Positions 7,436-16,152 are shown, numbered from the stretch's first letter. The stretch: 18,688 bases of DNA from Methanobacterium sp. (GCA_003158115.1 PMGM01000078.1:1-18688); one strand, 5' to 3'. Notes: generated from the sequence alone by a model not told the origin. Numbers and translations are program-made.

Positions 7436-8008
7436 TTAATCTCCTAAAACCATTTTTTTAGCACTGTCATGTATTGCATTTAACATATAACTCTTGTTTC
7501 TTTGGGTGATCCCTATATAATCAAAATTTGTAATATTTTTATAGTTCATCTTGTTCAAGTGCAGAAATAGTCTTTCCATGTTGGATAAGCAGGAAAGTGT
7601 ACCATTTCCACTACCACCCGCAGCAGCCACACATATAAAAGGTTTATTTTGTATATCATTAATATTAGCTGGATCAAAGCTTGATTCACATCTTCGTAAC
7701 CTGTCAAAGAATGCTTTTGCAGATTCGCTCATGTCTCCCCAATATACTGGTGTTATGACAACATAAGCATCAACTGTACCCATTGCATTATGGATATCAT
7801 CAAAATCATCATCTAATTGACAGTGATTTTCTTGTAGGCAAGTACCCCATCCATGATCACAAGCATTACAATTGAGAATATTTTTATCATTCAAATGAAT
7901 CATTAAAGATTCACCATTTCCTTCTTTAACTCCCTTTTTGGCAGATTCACCACAGCTTTCAGTTAAACCATCTTTATTAGGACTACTTGTTATTATCATT
8001 GCTTTAAT
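7436..8008 (-). CDS. FMN-binding iron-sulfur flavoprotein-like oxidoreductase
   Basis: A flavodoxin-fold protein of the NADPH-dependent FMN reductase / iron-sulfur flavoprotein group, which moves electrons through bound FMN. The first strand and phosphate loop are MIITSSPNKDGLT; the flavin-contact loops are ITPVYWGDMSESAKAF and AAAGGSGNG. A cysteine cluster CNACDHGWGTC...HC (C53, C56, C63, C69, numbered from the ATG at 8026) resembles the iron-sulfur flavoprotein site, with slightly different spacing. Start choice: ATG 8026 has no ribosome site and would contain GGAGGG within its second and third codons. Those bases sit nine bases before an ATT (8008-8006) that yields (M)KAMIITSSP, the usual family beginning. 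I therefore prefer the rare ATT; ATG 7999 is the fallback. It is encoded alone, convergent with the DUF1648 gene. Confidence 0.86.
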   Translation of the reverse strand: MKAMIITSSPNKDGLTESCGESAKKGVKEGNGESLMIHLNDKNILNCNACDHGWGTCLQENHCQLDDDFDDIHNAMGTVDAYVVITPVYWGDMSESAKAFFDRLRRCESSFDPANINDIQNKPFICVAAAGGSGNGTLSCLSNMERLFLHLNKMNYKNITNFDYIGITQRNKSYMLNAIHDSAKKMVLGD

Positions 8009-8206
8009 AATTAGAAACCCTCCCATTTTTTATATCTAAAATACATTCTTTATTTATAATAAAACAATTTAAATTTCTTTTATCAAGTAATTGGTATATG
8101 AAATTCTATTGATGAATATAATCGGTTTTTAAGCGTTAATATGTTTTAATAATTTAGTACCATTTGCTTAGTAAAAAAAAGTTAATAATTGTATTTAATT
8201 AAAGAT

Positions 8207-8383
8207 TCACTTTTTATGATTTAAATTGACTTTAAATTTCTTTTTTCTCTTATATCTTTGATTTAGATATTCTTTCATTATTTTATAGTCTTCTGATGAG
8301 GGACTTGGGCCTGTATAATACCATGAATGTGTTTTTAAATTTGGGTTATAAACCGTGGAGATTTTATCATCCCATATTTTTTT
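8207..8383 (-). pseudogene. C-terminal remnant of an unrecognised protein
   Basis: A clear protein-like frame of 58 codons on the minus strand: IWDDKISTVYNPNLK, then THSWYYTGPSPSSEDYKIMK, then a basic end RYKRKKKFKVNLNHKK before TGA (8207-8209). Rare residues (Trp, Pro, Tyr) and an ordered helix with a basic tail make chance unlikely. There is no start codon: an in-frame TAA sits inside an A9 run immediately upstream (8377-8385), so the beginning is missing or was knocked out of frame at the homopolymer. I do not recognise the family. It lies between the two-helix membrane gene and the flavoprotein gene. Confidence 0.5.
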
Positions 8384-8433
8384 TTAAATAAATTATCTTA
8401 TATGTTTATTTATAGTTTTTTATTGAGTTTAAC

Positions 8434-8793
8434 CTATCGGGTTTCCATTAATTTATCTAATTGGTTTGCGATATGGGTCATTGCTTCATGATCTGCATCT
8501 GCCTTAACTTCACGTGCTTCATCCGCCTTTTTCTGTGTATGTTGTAATGCAAATAATGCCCATAACTGTATCCAATTACTTGATAATATTATTACAATAG
8601 CTTTAATATAATCTGGTGCAGGGATAGCTAATAATGGTATAATTATGGCCATATCAAAAAATATTATGGAACCTAAAACATGATTTGCAATCCATTCAAG
8701 AAGATTATCGTTCCAAATTATTAACTTAGAACGTTCATCTCTACATTGTTTGAGTATGGAATAAGGATGTTTAACATGTGGATTTTCTTTCAT
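8434..8793 (-). CDS. Two-helix membrane protein of an uncharacterised family
   Basis: About 119 residues: a polar head (MKENPHVKHPYSILKQ), two membrane helices (about 38-58 and 62-84), then a charged helical tail rich in Ala, Asp and Lys with the pattern KADADHEAMTHIANQLDKL. A similar layout, with Gln-rich SNWIQLWALFALQ entering the tail, occurs in bacterial and archaeal small membrane proteins often grouped near DUF1003; the exact family is uncertain. I choose ATG 8793 because GGAGTGAT, a near-perfect ribosome site, ends six bases before it. The ATG at 8829 would add 12 residues and has only a weak site. Function unknown; the tail could mediate oligomerisation. Confidence 0.75.
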   Translation of the reverse strand: MKENPHVKHPYSILKQCRDERSKLIIWNDNLLEWIANHVLGSIIFFDMAIIIPLLAIPAPDYIKAIVIILSSNWIQLWALFALQHTQKKADEAREVKADADHEAMTHIANQLDKLMETR

Positions 8794-8829
8794 AAATTGA
8801 TCACTCCAATTATATTTGATTATTATCAT

Positions 8830-9170
8830 ATGTTATCCAAAGAGATTTAAGTTAATGATCATGTCATTTTATTTATATTTTTTATATTCTAAACTCTAAT
8901 TTAATCATAGAGAAAAATTTACAACATCATGAGATTTATCCCAGAATTTTTATTATACATAAATTTTACTTTTTGAACACAACATCCATATCATGATCTT
9001 AACTATTTTATATAGGGAATATTATAAACTAATTTAATGAATATATTTCATATATTAGAAGGTATAATTCGTTGACTATGATTCTTATTTAAATTTTAAC
9101 TTTAAAGGTTGATAACATTCTATATCCATCTTTTAATTCATTTATGTCTTTAATATAAGGAGGAATAAGA
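8830..9170. other. Divergent intergenic region before metG
   Basis: About 340 bases between a minus-strand membrane gene and plus-strand metG. It should carry promoters in both directions, but the DNA is so AT-rich that several TATA-like stretches compete (tattttatatag near 9004, tatttaaatttt near 9087). A short perfect dyad, AATATAT-ttc-ATATATT (9040-9056), is of low complexity. The metG ribosome site AGGAGG is at 9159-9164. No RNA gene or riboswitch is recognisable. Confidence 0.4.
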
Positions 9171-11150
9171 TTGAGTAAGGTATTTATCACATCTGCACTT
9201 CCATATGCTAATGGTCCGTGTCATCTGGGGCACCTAAGATCTACTTACATACCTGCAGATATATATGCAAGGTACAACCGAATGAAAGGAAACGATGTAC
9301 TATTTGTATGTGCATCTGATGAACATGGAACACCCATAGCTGTTCGAGCAGAGCAAGAAGGAAAGCCAGCTAAAGAAGTTGCAGGCAGATACTATGAGAT
9401 GATCAAAAATGATCTTGATTCTTGCAGCATATCATTTGACAACTTCTCAAGAACAACCGATCCTAAACATTATGAAATATCACAGAACTTCTTTTTAAAA
9501 CTCTATGAAAAGGGTTTCATATATGAAAAAATTATAAAACAGCCCTACTGTGTAGAATGCTCAAGATTTTTACCTGACAGATATGTTGAGGGGATATGTC
9601 CCCACTGTAACGGTGAAGGAGCAAGGGGTGATCACTGTGAATCATGTGGAAGACATCTGGAACCAACTCAATTAATAGAACCAACATGTCTCATATGTAA
9701 AGGTACACCTGAAATAAGGGAATCTAAACAATATTTTTTCAAACTAAGCCACTTTCAAGATGACTTGCTAACATGGATAGAATCCAATGACCAACTACCA
9801 CCAAATGTTAAAAACTATGCATTACAATGGTTAAAGGAAGGATTAAAGGATTGGATACTCACCAGGGATATGGAATGGGGAATACCAGTACCTCTTGAAG
9901 GCGCTGAGGGTAAAATAATATATGTATGGGGAGAAGCATTCCTCGGTTACATATCTTCAGCTGCACAATGGTCTGAAAAAACTGGTAAACCATGGGAAGA
10001 TTACTGGAATGATGAGGCCATACATTTTATTGGTAAGGACATAATTTACCATCACAGCATATTCTGGCCTGCCCTTCTAATGGCATACGGATGCAAACTA
10101 CCCTACACCATAATAGCTGGAGAATATCTTTCACTTGAAGGCAGGAAAATGTCGACCAGTAAAAACTGGGTTATATGGGCATCAGATTTCCTGGAATCAT
10201 TCGATTCAGACACTCTCAGATATTACCTTATTGCAAATGCCCCGTTATCAAGGGATACAGATTTCTCATGGGAAGATTTCCAGCGAAGGGTTAATGATGA
10301 ACTGGCTGATGTGCTTGGAAACTTCCTTCACAGAACATTTACATTTACCACACGTTTCTTTAATGGTCAAATACCAGAACCATCAGAGTTTGATGAATAT
10401 GATAAAGAATTTGAATCCAGAATAAAAGCATTACCCGCAACAGTTGGAGATTACATAGAAAAATTCAAATTCAGAGAGGGTTTAATTGAAATAATAAAAC
10501 TCGCTAAATATGGTAACAAATATTTTAACGATAAAGAACCTTGGAAAACTATTAAAACTAATAAAAATGTGGCTGTAAACTGTCTTTATCTGGCTAATCA
10601 ACTTTCAAAGACAATGGCTATCACCCTCATACCATACATGCCTGTTAAAACACAGGAAATACTGAAAATATTGAATGTAAATGGGGATATTAACTGGGAT
10701 GATGCTGCAGAATTTATTCCCGCTGGCCATTTAATTGGAGAAGCTAAACCCATCTTTACCAAGGTGGATGATGAGATAATAACCAAAGAAAAGGAAGAAC
10801 TTTACGAAAATTTAAAGGAAGTAGAAACTATGAAAGATGAAATATCAATAGATGATTTTGCTGCTATGGATCTTAGAGTTGGAAAGATTATCGGTGCAGA
10901 GAACGTGAAAAAATCAAAGAACCTCCTAAAGCTCATGGTAAATATTGGTGAAAAAGAAATACAGGTAGTTGCTGGTGTTGCACAGAAGTACTCACCAGAA
11001 GAAGTTTTAAATAAAACAGTTATTGTATTAGTAAATTTACCACCTGCAAAGCTTTTTGGAATTAAATCTGAGGGTATGTTATTGGCAACAGACGATAATA
11101 TTAGTCTTTTAACTGTTGAAGGTGCTGAGATCGGTGAAAATATAAAATGA
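9171..11150 (+). CDS. metG: Methionyl-tRNA synthetase with C-terminal tRNA-binding domain
   Basis: Charges tRNA-Met with methionine in the cytoplasm. It is a 659-residue class I synthetase: HIGH-type HLGH at 18-21 and KMSTS at 326-330. Two zinc knuckles lie in the connective peptide: C127/C130 with C143/C146, and C156/C159 with C173/C176, the four-cysteine-pair form usual in archaea. The helical anticodon-binding part covers about 370-530. A full EMAP/Arc1p-like tRNA-binding domain follows at about 557-659 ([12 protein letters not shown]...[13 protein letters not shown]); many archaea encode this domain as a separate protein, but here it is fused. The start is a TTG with AGGAGG six bases upstream. 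The stop overlaps the next gene's ATG by four bases (ATGA). Confidence 0.98.
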   Translation: MSKVFITSALPYANGPCHLGHLRSTYIPADIYARYNRMKGNDVLFVCASDEHGTPIAVRAEQEGKPAKEVAGRYYEMIKNDLDSCSISFDNFSRTTDPKHYEISQNFFLKLYEKGFIYEKIIKQPYCVECSRFLPDRYVEGICPHCNGEGARGDHCESCGRHLEPTQLIEPTCLICKGTPEIRESKQYFFKLSHFQDDLLTWIESNDQLPPNVKNYALQWLKEGLKDWILTRDMEWGIPVPLEGAEGKIIYVWGEAFLGYISSAAQWSEKTGKPWEDYWNDEAIHFIGKDIIYHHSIFWPALLMAYGCKLPYTIIAGEYLSLEGRKMSTSKNWVIWASDFLESFDSDTLRYYLIANAPLSRDTDFSWEDFQRRVNDELADVLGNFLHRTFTFTTRFFNGQIPEPSEFDEYDKEFESRIKALPATVGDYIEKFKFREGLIEIIKLAKYGNKYFNDKEPWKTIKTNKNVAVNCLYLANQLSKTMAITLIPYMPVKTQEILKILNVNGDINWDDAAEFIPAGHLIGEAKPIFTKVDDEIITKEKEELYENLKEVETMKDEISIDDFAAMDLRVGKIIGAENVKKSKNLLKLMVNIGEKEIQVVAGVAQKYSPEEVLNKTVIVLVNLPPAKLFGIKSEGMLLATDDNISLLTVEGAEIGENIK

Positions 11151-12718
11151 ATGAATCAGTTTTAATTGGTAATGCAGAGAAATTCCTTGACGGAATAAGA
11201 CATAACTGGATTAAGGCCGAGGAAATTAATGATTTCCAAAGCTTTATTGATATTTATATGTACCTTAAAAATAATCTCGAAGAACTGATAGAGTTAAGGG
11301 ACACAATGGAAATTAAGGGTTATAAAACACCCTACAGATCCCTAATGAAATATGGACGCACACCTAAATCCGAGATGAAAGTTGAGGACATGTATGATGT
11401 TAACAAACATACACAATACTTCCGTATGAATGCTGCTGCCAAAAAAAATATATTAGATCGAGTTAAATCAGCTATAGCTTCTCATAAAATTGCATTAGGT
11501 CATCTGGAAGAGTTTGCTATTTTAAGTTGTGGTGATTGTAAAGGAAAATTCACTGGTCACGAACTATCAAACTTTATTGACGGACACTGCAACTGTGGTT
11601 CAAGCAATATAGAACTTGAAATAAGCCAACAGGGCGTTTACAGACTTGAAATAATTAAATATCTCCCATTATCAGGAGAATATATGGTTAAAATGTCGGA
11701 ACTTTCTCCAATGGGAAGGGAGGCATTCAGAACCATTGTAAGAATACTTAAACATGAAAAGAGGGGAGTTGTTACCACTCTTTCACTTGTGATTAAGGTT
11801 TTTGAAGATGAAAGATGGGTTCGAAAACGGGTTAATATTGATGCTAAGGATCAGATGAATTATGAACGGGAAATACGTCATAAACATGGCTCAAATGCAC
11901 GTATTGAATTCATGCAGTTTCATAGAAAGAAACCATCAATAATAAATGATAAACATGTACAAACAGCGCTTTCCATTGGATATGTTAAGCTTGCTGAGAA
12001 CAGAGCCAGGAAAGTTTTTAGTCAAATACTGGATAAAATAATCATCAATTTGAATAAACTTCAAATATATGATGAAACAGTTAAAAAAGCTAAAAAAATG
12101 GCTATAAAAATGGTAGAAGATGTATATGACCGAGAACATATCCAAGACGAACTAATCCATGACATGCTTTTTAAGGAAAATCTAATGGATAAACAGGGTA
12201 AGCTTAATTCTAAACTTAAAATTGACATAGAATCCAAGAAACAACTAGAAAGACAACTCTTTGTAGAAGTTCCAAGGATCATGATACTGTGGGATATTGT
12301 GAAATGTTACCTATCAACATCATACGATAGAAGGAGTAAATACTCGGGACCATTTCCTAACCTTCGTCCAAATCTTGACACCAATCAGATCAAAGCATTT
12401 GATGATTTTGATCAAAATGTTGTTAATATTCTAAGAGAATATATGAAAGAAAACATTGTATATGTCTACGATATTAAAAATTTACTTTCAAAGAAATTTG
12501 ATATGGAAAATAAGATGAAAGGACTTCATGTTAAAACAAATTCCAATGCTGCAGGTGCTGTGCTGTTAAATACTACTGGTAATATTCCCATTGACGTTGC
12601 AGCACATGTTTTTTCTGTTGATCCTAAAGATGTTAAGTTTGAAAGGAATAAATTTGAAACCTTTGGAAAACCCCAGACCAAAAAGGCTAAAAAATTCCTA
12701 GAAATGATAAAAGGATAA
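11147..12718 (+). CDS. DUF530-like conserved archaeal protein
   Basis: A 523-residue protein that I recognise as DUF530-like, a family restricted to methanogens, with no known function. The N-terminal third is helical. At 128-150 there is a possible zinc ribbon, CGDCKGKF...HCNC (C128, C131, C148, C150). A beta-containing stretch follows (about 150-260), then long helices with strongly basic patches ([30 protein letters not shown]) and a conserved-looking C-terminal part ending [12 protein letters not shown]. The zinc ribbon and basic surface suggest nucleic-acid or ribonucleoprotein binding; this is inference. Its ATG overlaps the metG stop, so it is translationally coupled to a tRNA synthetase, which fits an RNA- or translation-related role. 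Confidence 0.8.
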   Translation: MNESVLIGNAEKFLDGIRHNWIKAEEINDFQSFIDIYMYLKNNLEELIELRDTMEIKGYKTPYRSLMKYGRTPKSEMKVEDMYDVNKHTQYFRMNAAAKKNILDRVKSAIASHKIALGHLEEFAILSCGDCKGKFTGHELSNFIDGHCNCGSSNIELEISQQGVYRLEIIKYLPLSGEYMVKMSELSPMGREAFRTIVRILKHEKRGVVTTLSLVIKVFEDERWVRKRVNIDAKDQMNYEREIRHKHGSNARIEFMQFHRKKPSIINDKHVQTALSIGYVKLAENRARKVFSQILDKIIINLNKLQIYDETVKKAKKMAIKMVEDVYDREHIQDELIHDMLFKENLMDKQGKLNSKLKIDIESKKQLERQLFVEVPRIMILWDIVKCYLSTSYDRRSKYSGPFPNLRPNLDTNQIKAFDDFDQNVVNILREYMKENIVYVYDIKNLLSKKFDMENKMKGLHVKTNSNAAGAVLLNTTGNIPIDVAAHVFSVDPKDVKFERNKFETFGKPQTKKAKKFLEMIKG

Positions 12719-12741
12719 AAAGTTTAAGGGGCTGATTTTTT

Positions 12742-13200
12742 TTGGTTTTAGAAGTATATGTTAATGAACAGCTTTCATCTCGTAAGATAATGGAAATACT
12801 CGACAGCAACCCCAATCTGGAGAAGATAACATGTCCAGTCAGTATCTACACAAGGATCTCCAAAAAATATATGGATGCCCTAGATGAACTTGGAATCCTT
12901 GTTGAACCTGTTAATCGAAGGGGCAGGCCCAAAAAATACAGTCCAAATGATGCAACCAGAATACAATCCTTACTTGATAAGGGCGAAAGTCCAAAGGCAA
13001 TATCAGTAAAACTTAACCTGCCAATTAAAACAGTATACTACCTTAAAAATTCAAGTCTTAAACGTGGACGTAAAATTAAATACACTACAGAAAAGGCAAA
13101 GGAAGTAAAGAAATTGTACAGTAAAGGTGTTCCTGCTAAAAGAATATCAGAAAATCTTAAAATACCACTTAGAACAGTTTATTTACTTATTAAACGTTAA
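12742..13200 (+). CDS. Protein with two tandem helix-turn-helix units and AT-hook-like arms
   Basis: A 152-residue protein. After a 50-residue N-terminal region there are two copies of the same unit: RRGRPKKYSPNDATRIQSLL with KAISVKLNLPIKTVYYL (about 57-105), and KRGRKIKYTTEKAKEVKKLY with KRISENLKIPLRTVYLLIKR (about 106-152). Each is a resolvase/Hin-type helix-turn-helix preceded by a basic Gly-Arg arm; the first arm, RGRP, is an AT-hook core. The protein should bind DNA through both units, or could bind structured RNA. It starts at a TTG with AGGGGCTGAT just upstream, 23 bases after the DUF530-like gene, and is the third gene of the metG operon. It may be an autoregulator of this operon, but no target is known. 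Confidence 0.8.
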   Translation: MVLEVYVNEQLSSRKIMEILDSNPNLEKITCPVSIYTRISKKYMDALDELGILVEPVNRRGRPKKYSPNDATRIQSLLDKGESPKAISVKLNLPIKTVYYLKNSSLKRGRKIKYTTEKAKEVKKLYSKGVPAKRISENLKIPLRTVYLLIKR

Positions 13201-13738
13201 ATATAATGTTATCCTAATAATTATAATAGGCTACATTTATAATCATTTAAAGTAGGAGTCATTAGCTTAAAAATAAGCGGTTATATGGTGAACTCTATCA
13301 CCTTTAATAAATTTTATATATCTCTTTTTCTATAAATATTTTTTTAATATTTTAAGGATAATTATTGAAAACATTAAGTGAAATTTAGTTATTTAAAATA
13401 GTTACAATCGTTGATTTATTTTCACTTGTAAGATCAAGCAGATAAAGAATAGATTTAGAAAAATCATTATTTAAAGAGTAAAATGATGTATTCTATCTAG
13501 TTATATTTAATCGGTGAATCGAGTCAACCACACATAAGTGCAAAGTGTACTACCAATAGATTAGATGACCATAATTTAGATATTTACATTGATTCATTAC
13601 TGACCAAAAGGCTCTTTATGTGATAATAACTAGAACTGTTAATATTTTATTATGAATGGTTATTTTTCCAAATTTATAAGGGATATAATCGGTATAATTA
13701 TAGTTAACAATAAAAATTTTCTGTTTGAGGTGAAAAAA
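13201..13738. other. Long gene-less stretch between HTH gene and nitroreductase
   Basis: About 540 bases without a supportable gene. It contains an imperfect dyad after the HTH gene (cctaataattataatagg, 13213-13230), a TAGGAG followed by a 23-codon frame that I do not trust (around 13252), and a moderately GC-richer patch at 13510-13560. A short shared motif with the left edge (CACATAA-TGCAA at about 71-83 and 13531-13543) was seen. No tRNA-like fold is evident. The nitroreductase promoter should lie in the last 150 bases. Confidence 0.4.
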
Positions 13739-14248
13739 ATGGAATTTGCAGATTTGATCCAAAATAGGTATAGTGTACGTAATTATCTATCTAAACCTGT
13801 AGAAGAAGAAAAGTTGAATAAAGTGCTTGATGCAGCACGTTTAGCTCCCACAGCTCATAATTTTCAACCATTTAAGTTAATAGTTATAAAGACCCATGGT
13901 AATGAAGAAAATTTAAAGCGTATATACAATAGAAAATTTTTTGTTGAAGCTCCAATCGTTATATGTGCATGTACACTAAAAGAAGATGGATGGACACGTG
14001 ATGATGGTAAAAATTATGCTGAAGTAGATACAACCATTGCTATGGATCATCTAATCTTAGCAGCCACTGAATTGGGATTGGGAACCTGTTGGATAGGAAA
14101 ATTTGACCTTGAAGCTGCAAGAGAGGTATTAAATGTACCAGAACGTGTTTTACCCCTAGTATTCACTCCTTTAGGTTATCCAAATGATAAACCCAGAACT
14201 AAGCAACGAAAGAGTATGGGTGATATTGTTCTCTATGAAAAATGGTAA
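13739..14248 (+). CDS. Nitroreductase-family FMN oxidoreductase
   Basis: A 169-residue nitroreductase-fold enzyme, which reduces nitro, quinone or flavin substrates with NAD(P)H using FMN, usually as a dimer. Signature pieces: the N-terminal flavin-phosphate site NRYSVRNYLSKPV, the APTAHNFQPFKLIVI helix-strand, GLGTCWIGKFD near the flavin ring, and the closing LVFTPLGYPNDKPRTK. The natural substrate is unknown. The frame is open 29 codons further upstream, but the start is clearly the ATG at 13739: GAGGTGA lies five bases before it and the protein begins MEFADLIQNRYS as in relatives. It stands alone and ends at a hairpin terminator facing the convergent signalling cluster. Confidence 0.93.
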   Translation: MEFADLIQNRYSVRNYLSKPVEEEKLNKVLDAARLAPTAHNFQPFKLIVIKTHGNEENLKRIYNRKFFVEAPIVICACTLKEDGWTRDDGKNYAEVDTTIAMDHLILAATELGLGTCWIGKFDLEAAREVLNVPERVLPLVFTPLGYPNDKPRTKQRKSMGDIVLYEKW

Positions 14249-14267
14249 AAACTATTTTAAAATAAAT

Positions 14268-14293
14268 ATCTATACATAAATAGATTTTTTTTT
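14268..14293 (+). terminator. Hairpin plus T9 terminator
   Basis: ATCTAT (14268-14273) pairs with ATAGAT (14280-14285) across the loop acataa and runs directly into nine T's (14285-14293). It lies 20 bases after the nitroreductase stop, between two convergent genes. Confidence 0.6.
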
Positions 14294-14355
14294 ATTTTCC
14301 TGGAAATTATTCTATTTTCTTTATTTTTTCTAGAAATATAGATATCACAATTTAT

Positions 14356-15294
14356 TTATTCTTCTTCGTATATTGAATTCATGAGTTCCATTGCTATGGT
14401 TTCTCCTGAAATATCTTTCATATCCCTTAAAATCTGGATTGATTTCCTGAAGTTTGAAGATAATTTTTCCATGTTTCCATTGATATAATCTGCAGTTCCA
14501 ATTAACAGTCTTGAAACAGCTTCTCCTTTTTTATCATCTATTTCTTGGAAGTTTTCAAGTGATGCATTAAAATATTTAAGTGCATCTTTGGTTTTAAATT
14601 GCTCTAATGAAACATATCCTATGATGAGTAGTAGAGTTGATTTAGCTTTGTCATCTCCGATTCCATCGGACATTTCATATGCATTTTCCAGTTGTTCCAT
14701 TGGATCTTCGGATTTAGCATATACCAAATATGTATCTGCTCCATTGAGCATGCCAATTACTTCTTCTATTTTTTTGCTTATTTTGGTATAATCTGATGAT
14801 GGAACATCTGGTTTTGGGGTCTCTGCTGGGATGTTTGAAGGTACACCATAGTTATAAATTGCTTGAGCATCACCAGCCGAATCGAGAATTTCTAAATTGT
14901 TGATCTTCTCCTTTATTTCATCTTTATAATCAGAATTAATTTTAAAATAGAATTTATATGCTTTCTTATAATCTCCTATGGCAGAACTATTATTTTTATT
15001 GTAACGATTAACATCTCCCATTAAATCATATACAAGTCCTTGTTTACCCATATTCTCAAGTTCGGCATATATTTTAATTGCTTTTTTCAGAGTTTTGATT
15101 GATTCAGGTATATTTTCATTTTCAAAATGTATTGTTGCAATATTTATCAGAATTTCAGCTTCAGCATCTTTATATTCCTTTAACATTGCCTGATAATCTT
15201 CCATATTGTATTCTTTAGTCTCATTGGATTCTTTATCTGAATTTCCACCAGATAACATATCAAAAACACTTGTTATAATAAGAGTTTCTTTCAT
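14356..15294 (-). CDS. Two-lobed TPR-like helical protein of the signalling cluster
   Basis: About 312 residues, almost all helix. The N-terminal lobe (about 42-140) holds TPR-type helix pairs such as AEILINIATIHFENENIPES followed by IKTLKKAIKIYAEL, and LVYDLMGDVNRYN with AIGDYKKAYKFYFKI. A Pro-rich linker (VPSNIPAETPKPDVPSSD, 151-168) separates it from a second helical lobe (175-312) with TPR-like pairs around LLLIIGYVSLEQFKTKDALK and EAVSRLLIGTADYINGNMEK. TPRs bind protein partners; no enzyme motif is seen. I place the start at ATG 15294, nine bases after GGAG; a TTG at 15309 would start before that site. It is the last gene in the minus-strand cluster, 120 bases after the second KaiC-like gene, in a gap with two dyads that may give it separate control. 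Confidence 0.78.
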   Translation of the reverse strand: MKETLIITSVFDMLSGGNSDKESNETKEYNMEDYQAMLKEYKDAEAEILINIATIHFENENIPESIKTLKKAIKIYAELENMGKQGLVYDLMGDVNRYNKNNSSAIGDYKKAYKFYFKINSDYKDEIKEKINNLEILDSAGDAQAIYNYGVPSNIPAETPKPDVPSSDYTKISKKIEEVIGMLNGADTYLVYAKSEDPMEQLENAYEMSDGIGDDKAKSTLLLIIGYVSLEQFKTKDALKYFNASLENFQEIDDKKGEAVSRLLIGTADYINGNMEKLSSNFRKSIQILRDMKDISGETIAMELMNSIYEEE

Positions 15295-15343
15295 ATTTTT
15301 TCTCTCCAAAAAAATTTATTTTTATGGGTTTTTATCAAAGAAT

Positions 15344-15370
15344 AAAGTTCTATTTAATTGTATGAACTTT
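15344..15370. repeat. Inverted repeat AAAGTTC / GAACTTT upstream of the TPR gene
   Basis: Perfect 7-base arms at 15344-15350 and 15364-15370 around a 13-base loop. It sits about 50 bases before the TPR gene start on the minus strand and could be an operator or an mRNA leader hairpin. Confidence 0.45.
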
Positions 15371-15392
15371 GTTATTCAAATATTTTTATTTT

Positions 15393-15413
15393 GATTATCT
15401 TTATATGATAATC
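15393..15413. repeat. Inverted repeat GATTATC / GATAATC next to the KaiC-like stop
   Basis: Perfect 7-base arms (15393-15399, 15407-15413) with a 7-base loop, directly after the stop of the second KaiC-like gene. On the minus strand it is followed by an A-rich, not T-rich, run, so it resembles an mRNA 3' stabiliser or processing hairpin, or a protein-binding dyad, more than a terminator. Confidence 0.45.
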
Positions 15414-15414
15414 A

Positions 15415-16152
15415 TCAATTGATGTTTTTGAAATTATTTTGATTGACAACTATGCCATTGTCTGTTATTGTGTAATCAGATTCAAAAGTTTGAACTTCGT
15501 TAAAATCTGTATAATCAGATTTTATATGGATATACTGGCCATCTAATCTGATGGTGTTGTTAAATAATGATTTTAGTTCCATTTCTGTTTTTGGATCTGT
15601 GATACCTTCAGTGTATGCAATTAGACCCGTGCCGCCTGCTTCGGTTATTCTTCTTAAATAAGCCTTTAGGATTCTTATAACCATCTGATCTGGATTGAAG
15701 GCAAATAGAGTATTAAGGGAATCAAGTATGGATCTGAAATGATTAGAAGTTTTATATACATTTCTAGTTCCAATACCTACTTTTACCATTAAATCAGCGG
15801 GATTACTCACAGATGAAGATACCATATTGTTCTTAGTTTCAAATTTTCCACCTGAAAGATGGGATATTCCATCTATGAAATAGATGGTCTGATTTTGTAT
15901 GTAATTCTTTATTAACCATTGGAAGTCCATCATATCTCTTTGAACTTGGTTAATGCCTTTATCGGTTGTAACATACAGGCATGGTTCTTGATTTGAGAGT
16001 CCGCTGTAGATGAATTGGTTACAGAATATGGATTTACCTGTTTTTGGAGGGCCGTATATTAATGTTGTTGATTTCTCGGGAATTCCACCTTCAGCAAGTT
16101 CAGATACTGTCAGTTGGTCAAATCCTGGAATTCCTGATTGTATATTGATCAT
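15415..16152 (-). CDS. KaiC-like RecA-superfamily ATPase (second copy)
   Basis: A single-domain, 245-residue KaiC/RAD55-type ATPase. The order is: SGIPGFDQL entry, GGIPE turn, Walker A GPPKTGKS (34-41), LYVTTDKG at 59-66, Walker B FRSILDSLNTL with D144, then ILKAYLRRITEAGGTGLIAY and the KaiC-type closing YTITDNGIVV. In KaiC the position after 'VTF' carries two catalytic glutamates; here it reads T-D-K, so hydrolysis may be slow or altered. It is a close tandem paralogue of the gene just upstream (37-base gap), sharing long blocks such as DLMVKVG/DIMVKVG and IRxLKAYLxRI. A ribosome site (AAAGGTT) lies nine bases before the ATG. Its role is probably as a nucleotide-driven partner of the Roadblock/GTPase switch (inference). 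Confidence 0.85.
   Translation of the reverse strand: MINIQSGIPGFDQLTVSELAEGGIPEKSTTLIYGPPKTGKSIFCNQFIYSGLSNQEPCLYVTTDKGINQVQRDMMDFQWLIKNYIQNQTIYFIDGISHLSGGKFETKNNMVSSSVSNPADLMVKVGIGTRNVYKTSNHFRSILDSLNTLFAFNPDQMVIRILKAYLRRITEAGGTGLIAYTEGITDPKTEMELKSLFNNTIRLDGQYIHIKSDYTDFNEVQTFESDYTITDNGIVVNQNNFKNIN

Noticed and set aside
7551..7766. 71-codon plus-strand frame opposite the flavoprotein gene
   Set aside because: Antisense shadow of a gene with clear motifs.
9040..9056. Perfect dyad AATATAT-ttc-ATATATT before metG
   Set aside because: Only A and T in the arms, expected by chance in this composition.
10135..10425. 96-codon plus-strand frame inside metG
   Set aside because: Lies wholly within the well-supported synthetase gene in another frame; no ribosome site.
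11936..12282. Two minus-strand frames (69 and 73 codons) inside the DUF530-like gene
   Set aside because: Antisense shadows with Ser/Phe-rich composition typical of reversed Lys/Glu-rich coding.
71..13543. Shared short motif CACATAA-TGCAA at 71-83 and 13531-13543
   Set aside because: Only about 12 matching bases with no extension on either side; likely chance.
13501..13560. Possible tRNA or small RNA in a GC-richer patch
   Set aside because: No T-loop consensus, no acceptor pairing and no cloverleaf could be drawn.
13652..13738. N-terminal extension of the nitroreductase (29 extra codons)
   Set aside because: GAGGTGA sits five bases before the internal ATG 13739, and the family begins there.
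14588..15394. Two plus-strand frames (67 and 62 codons) opposite the TPR gene
   Set aside because: Serine/Leu-rich reversals of Glu/Lys-rich helical coding, no starts with ribosome sites.
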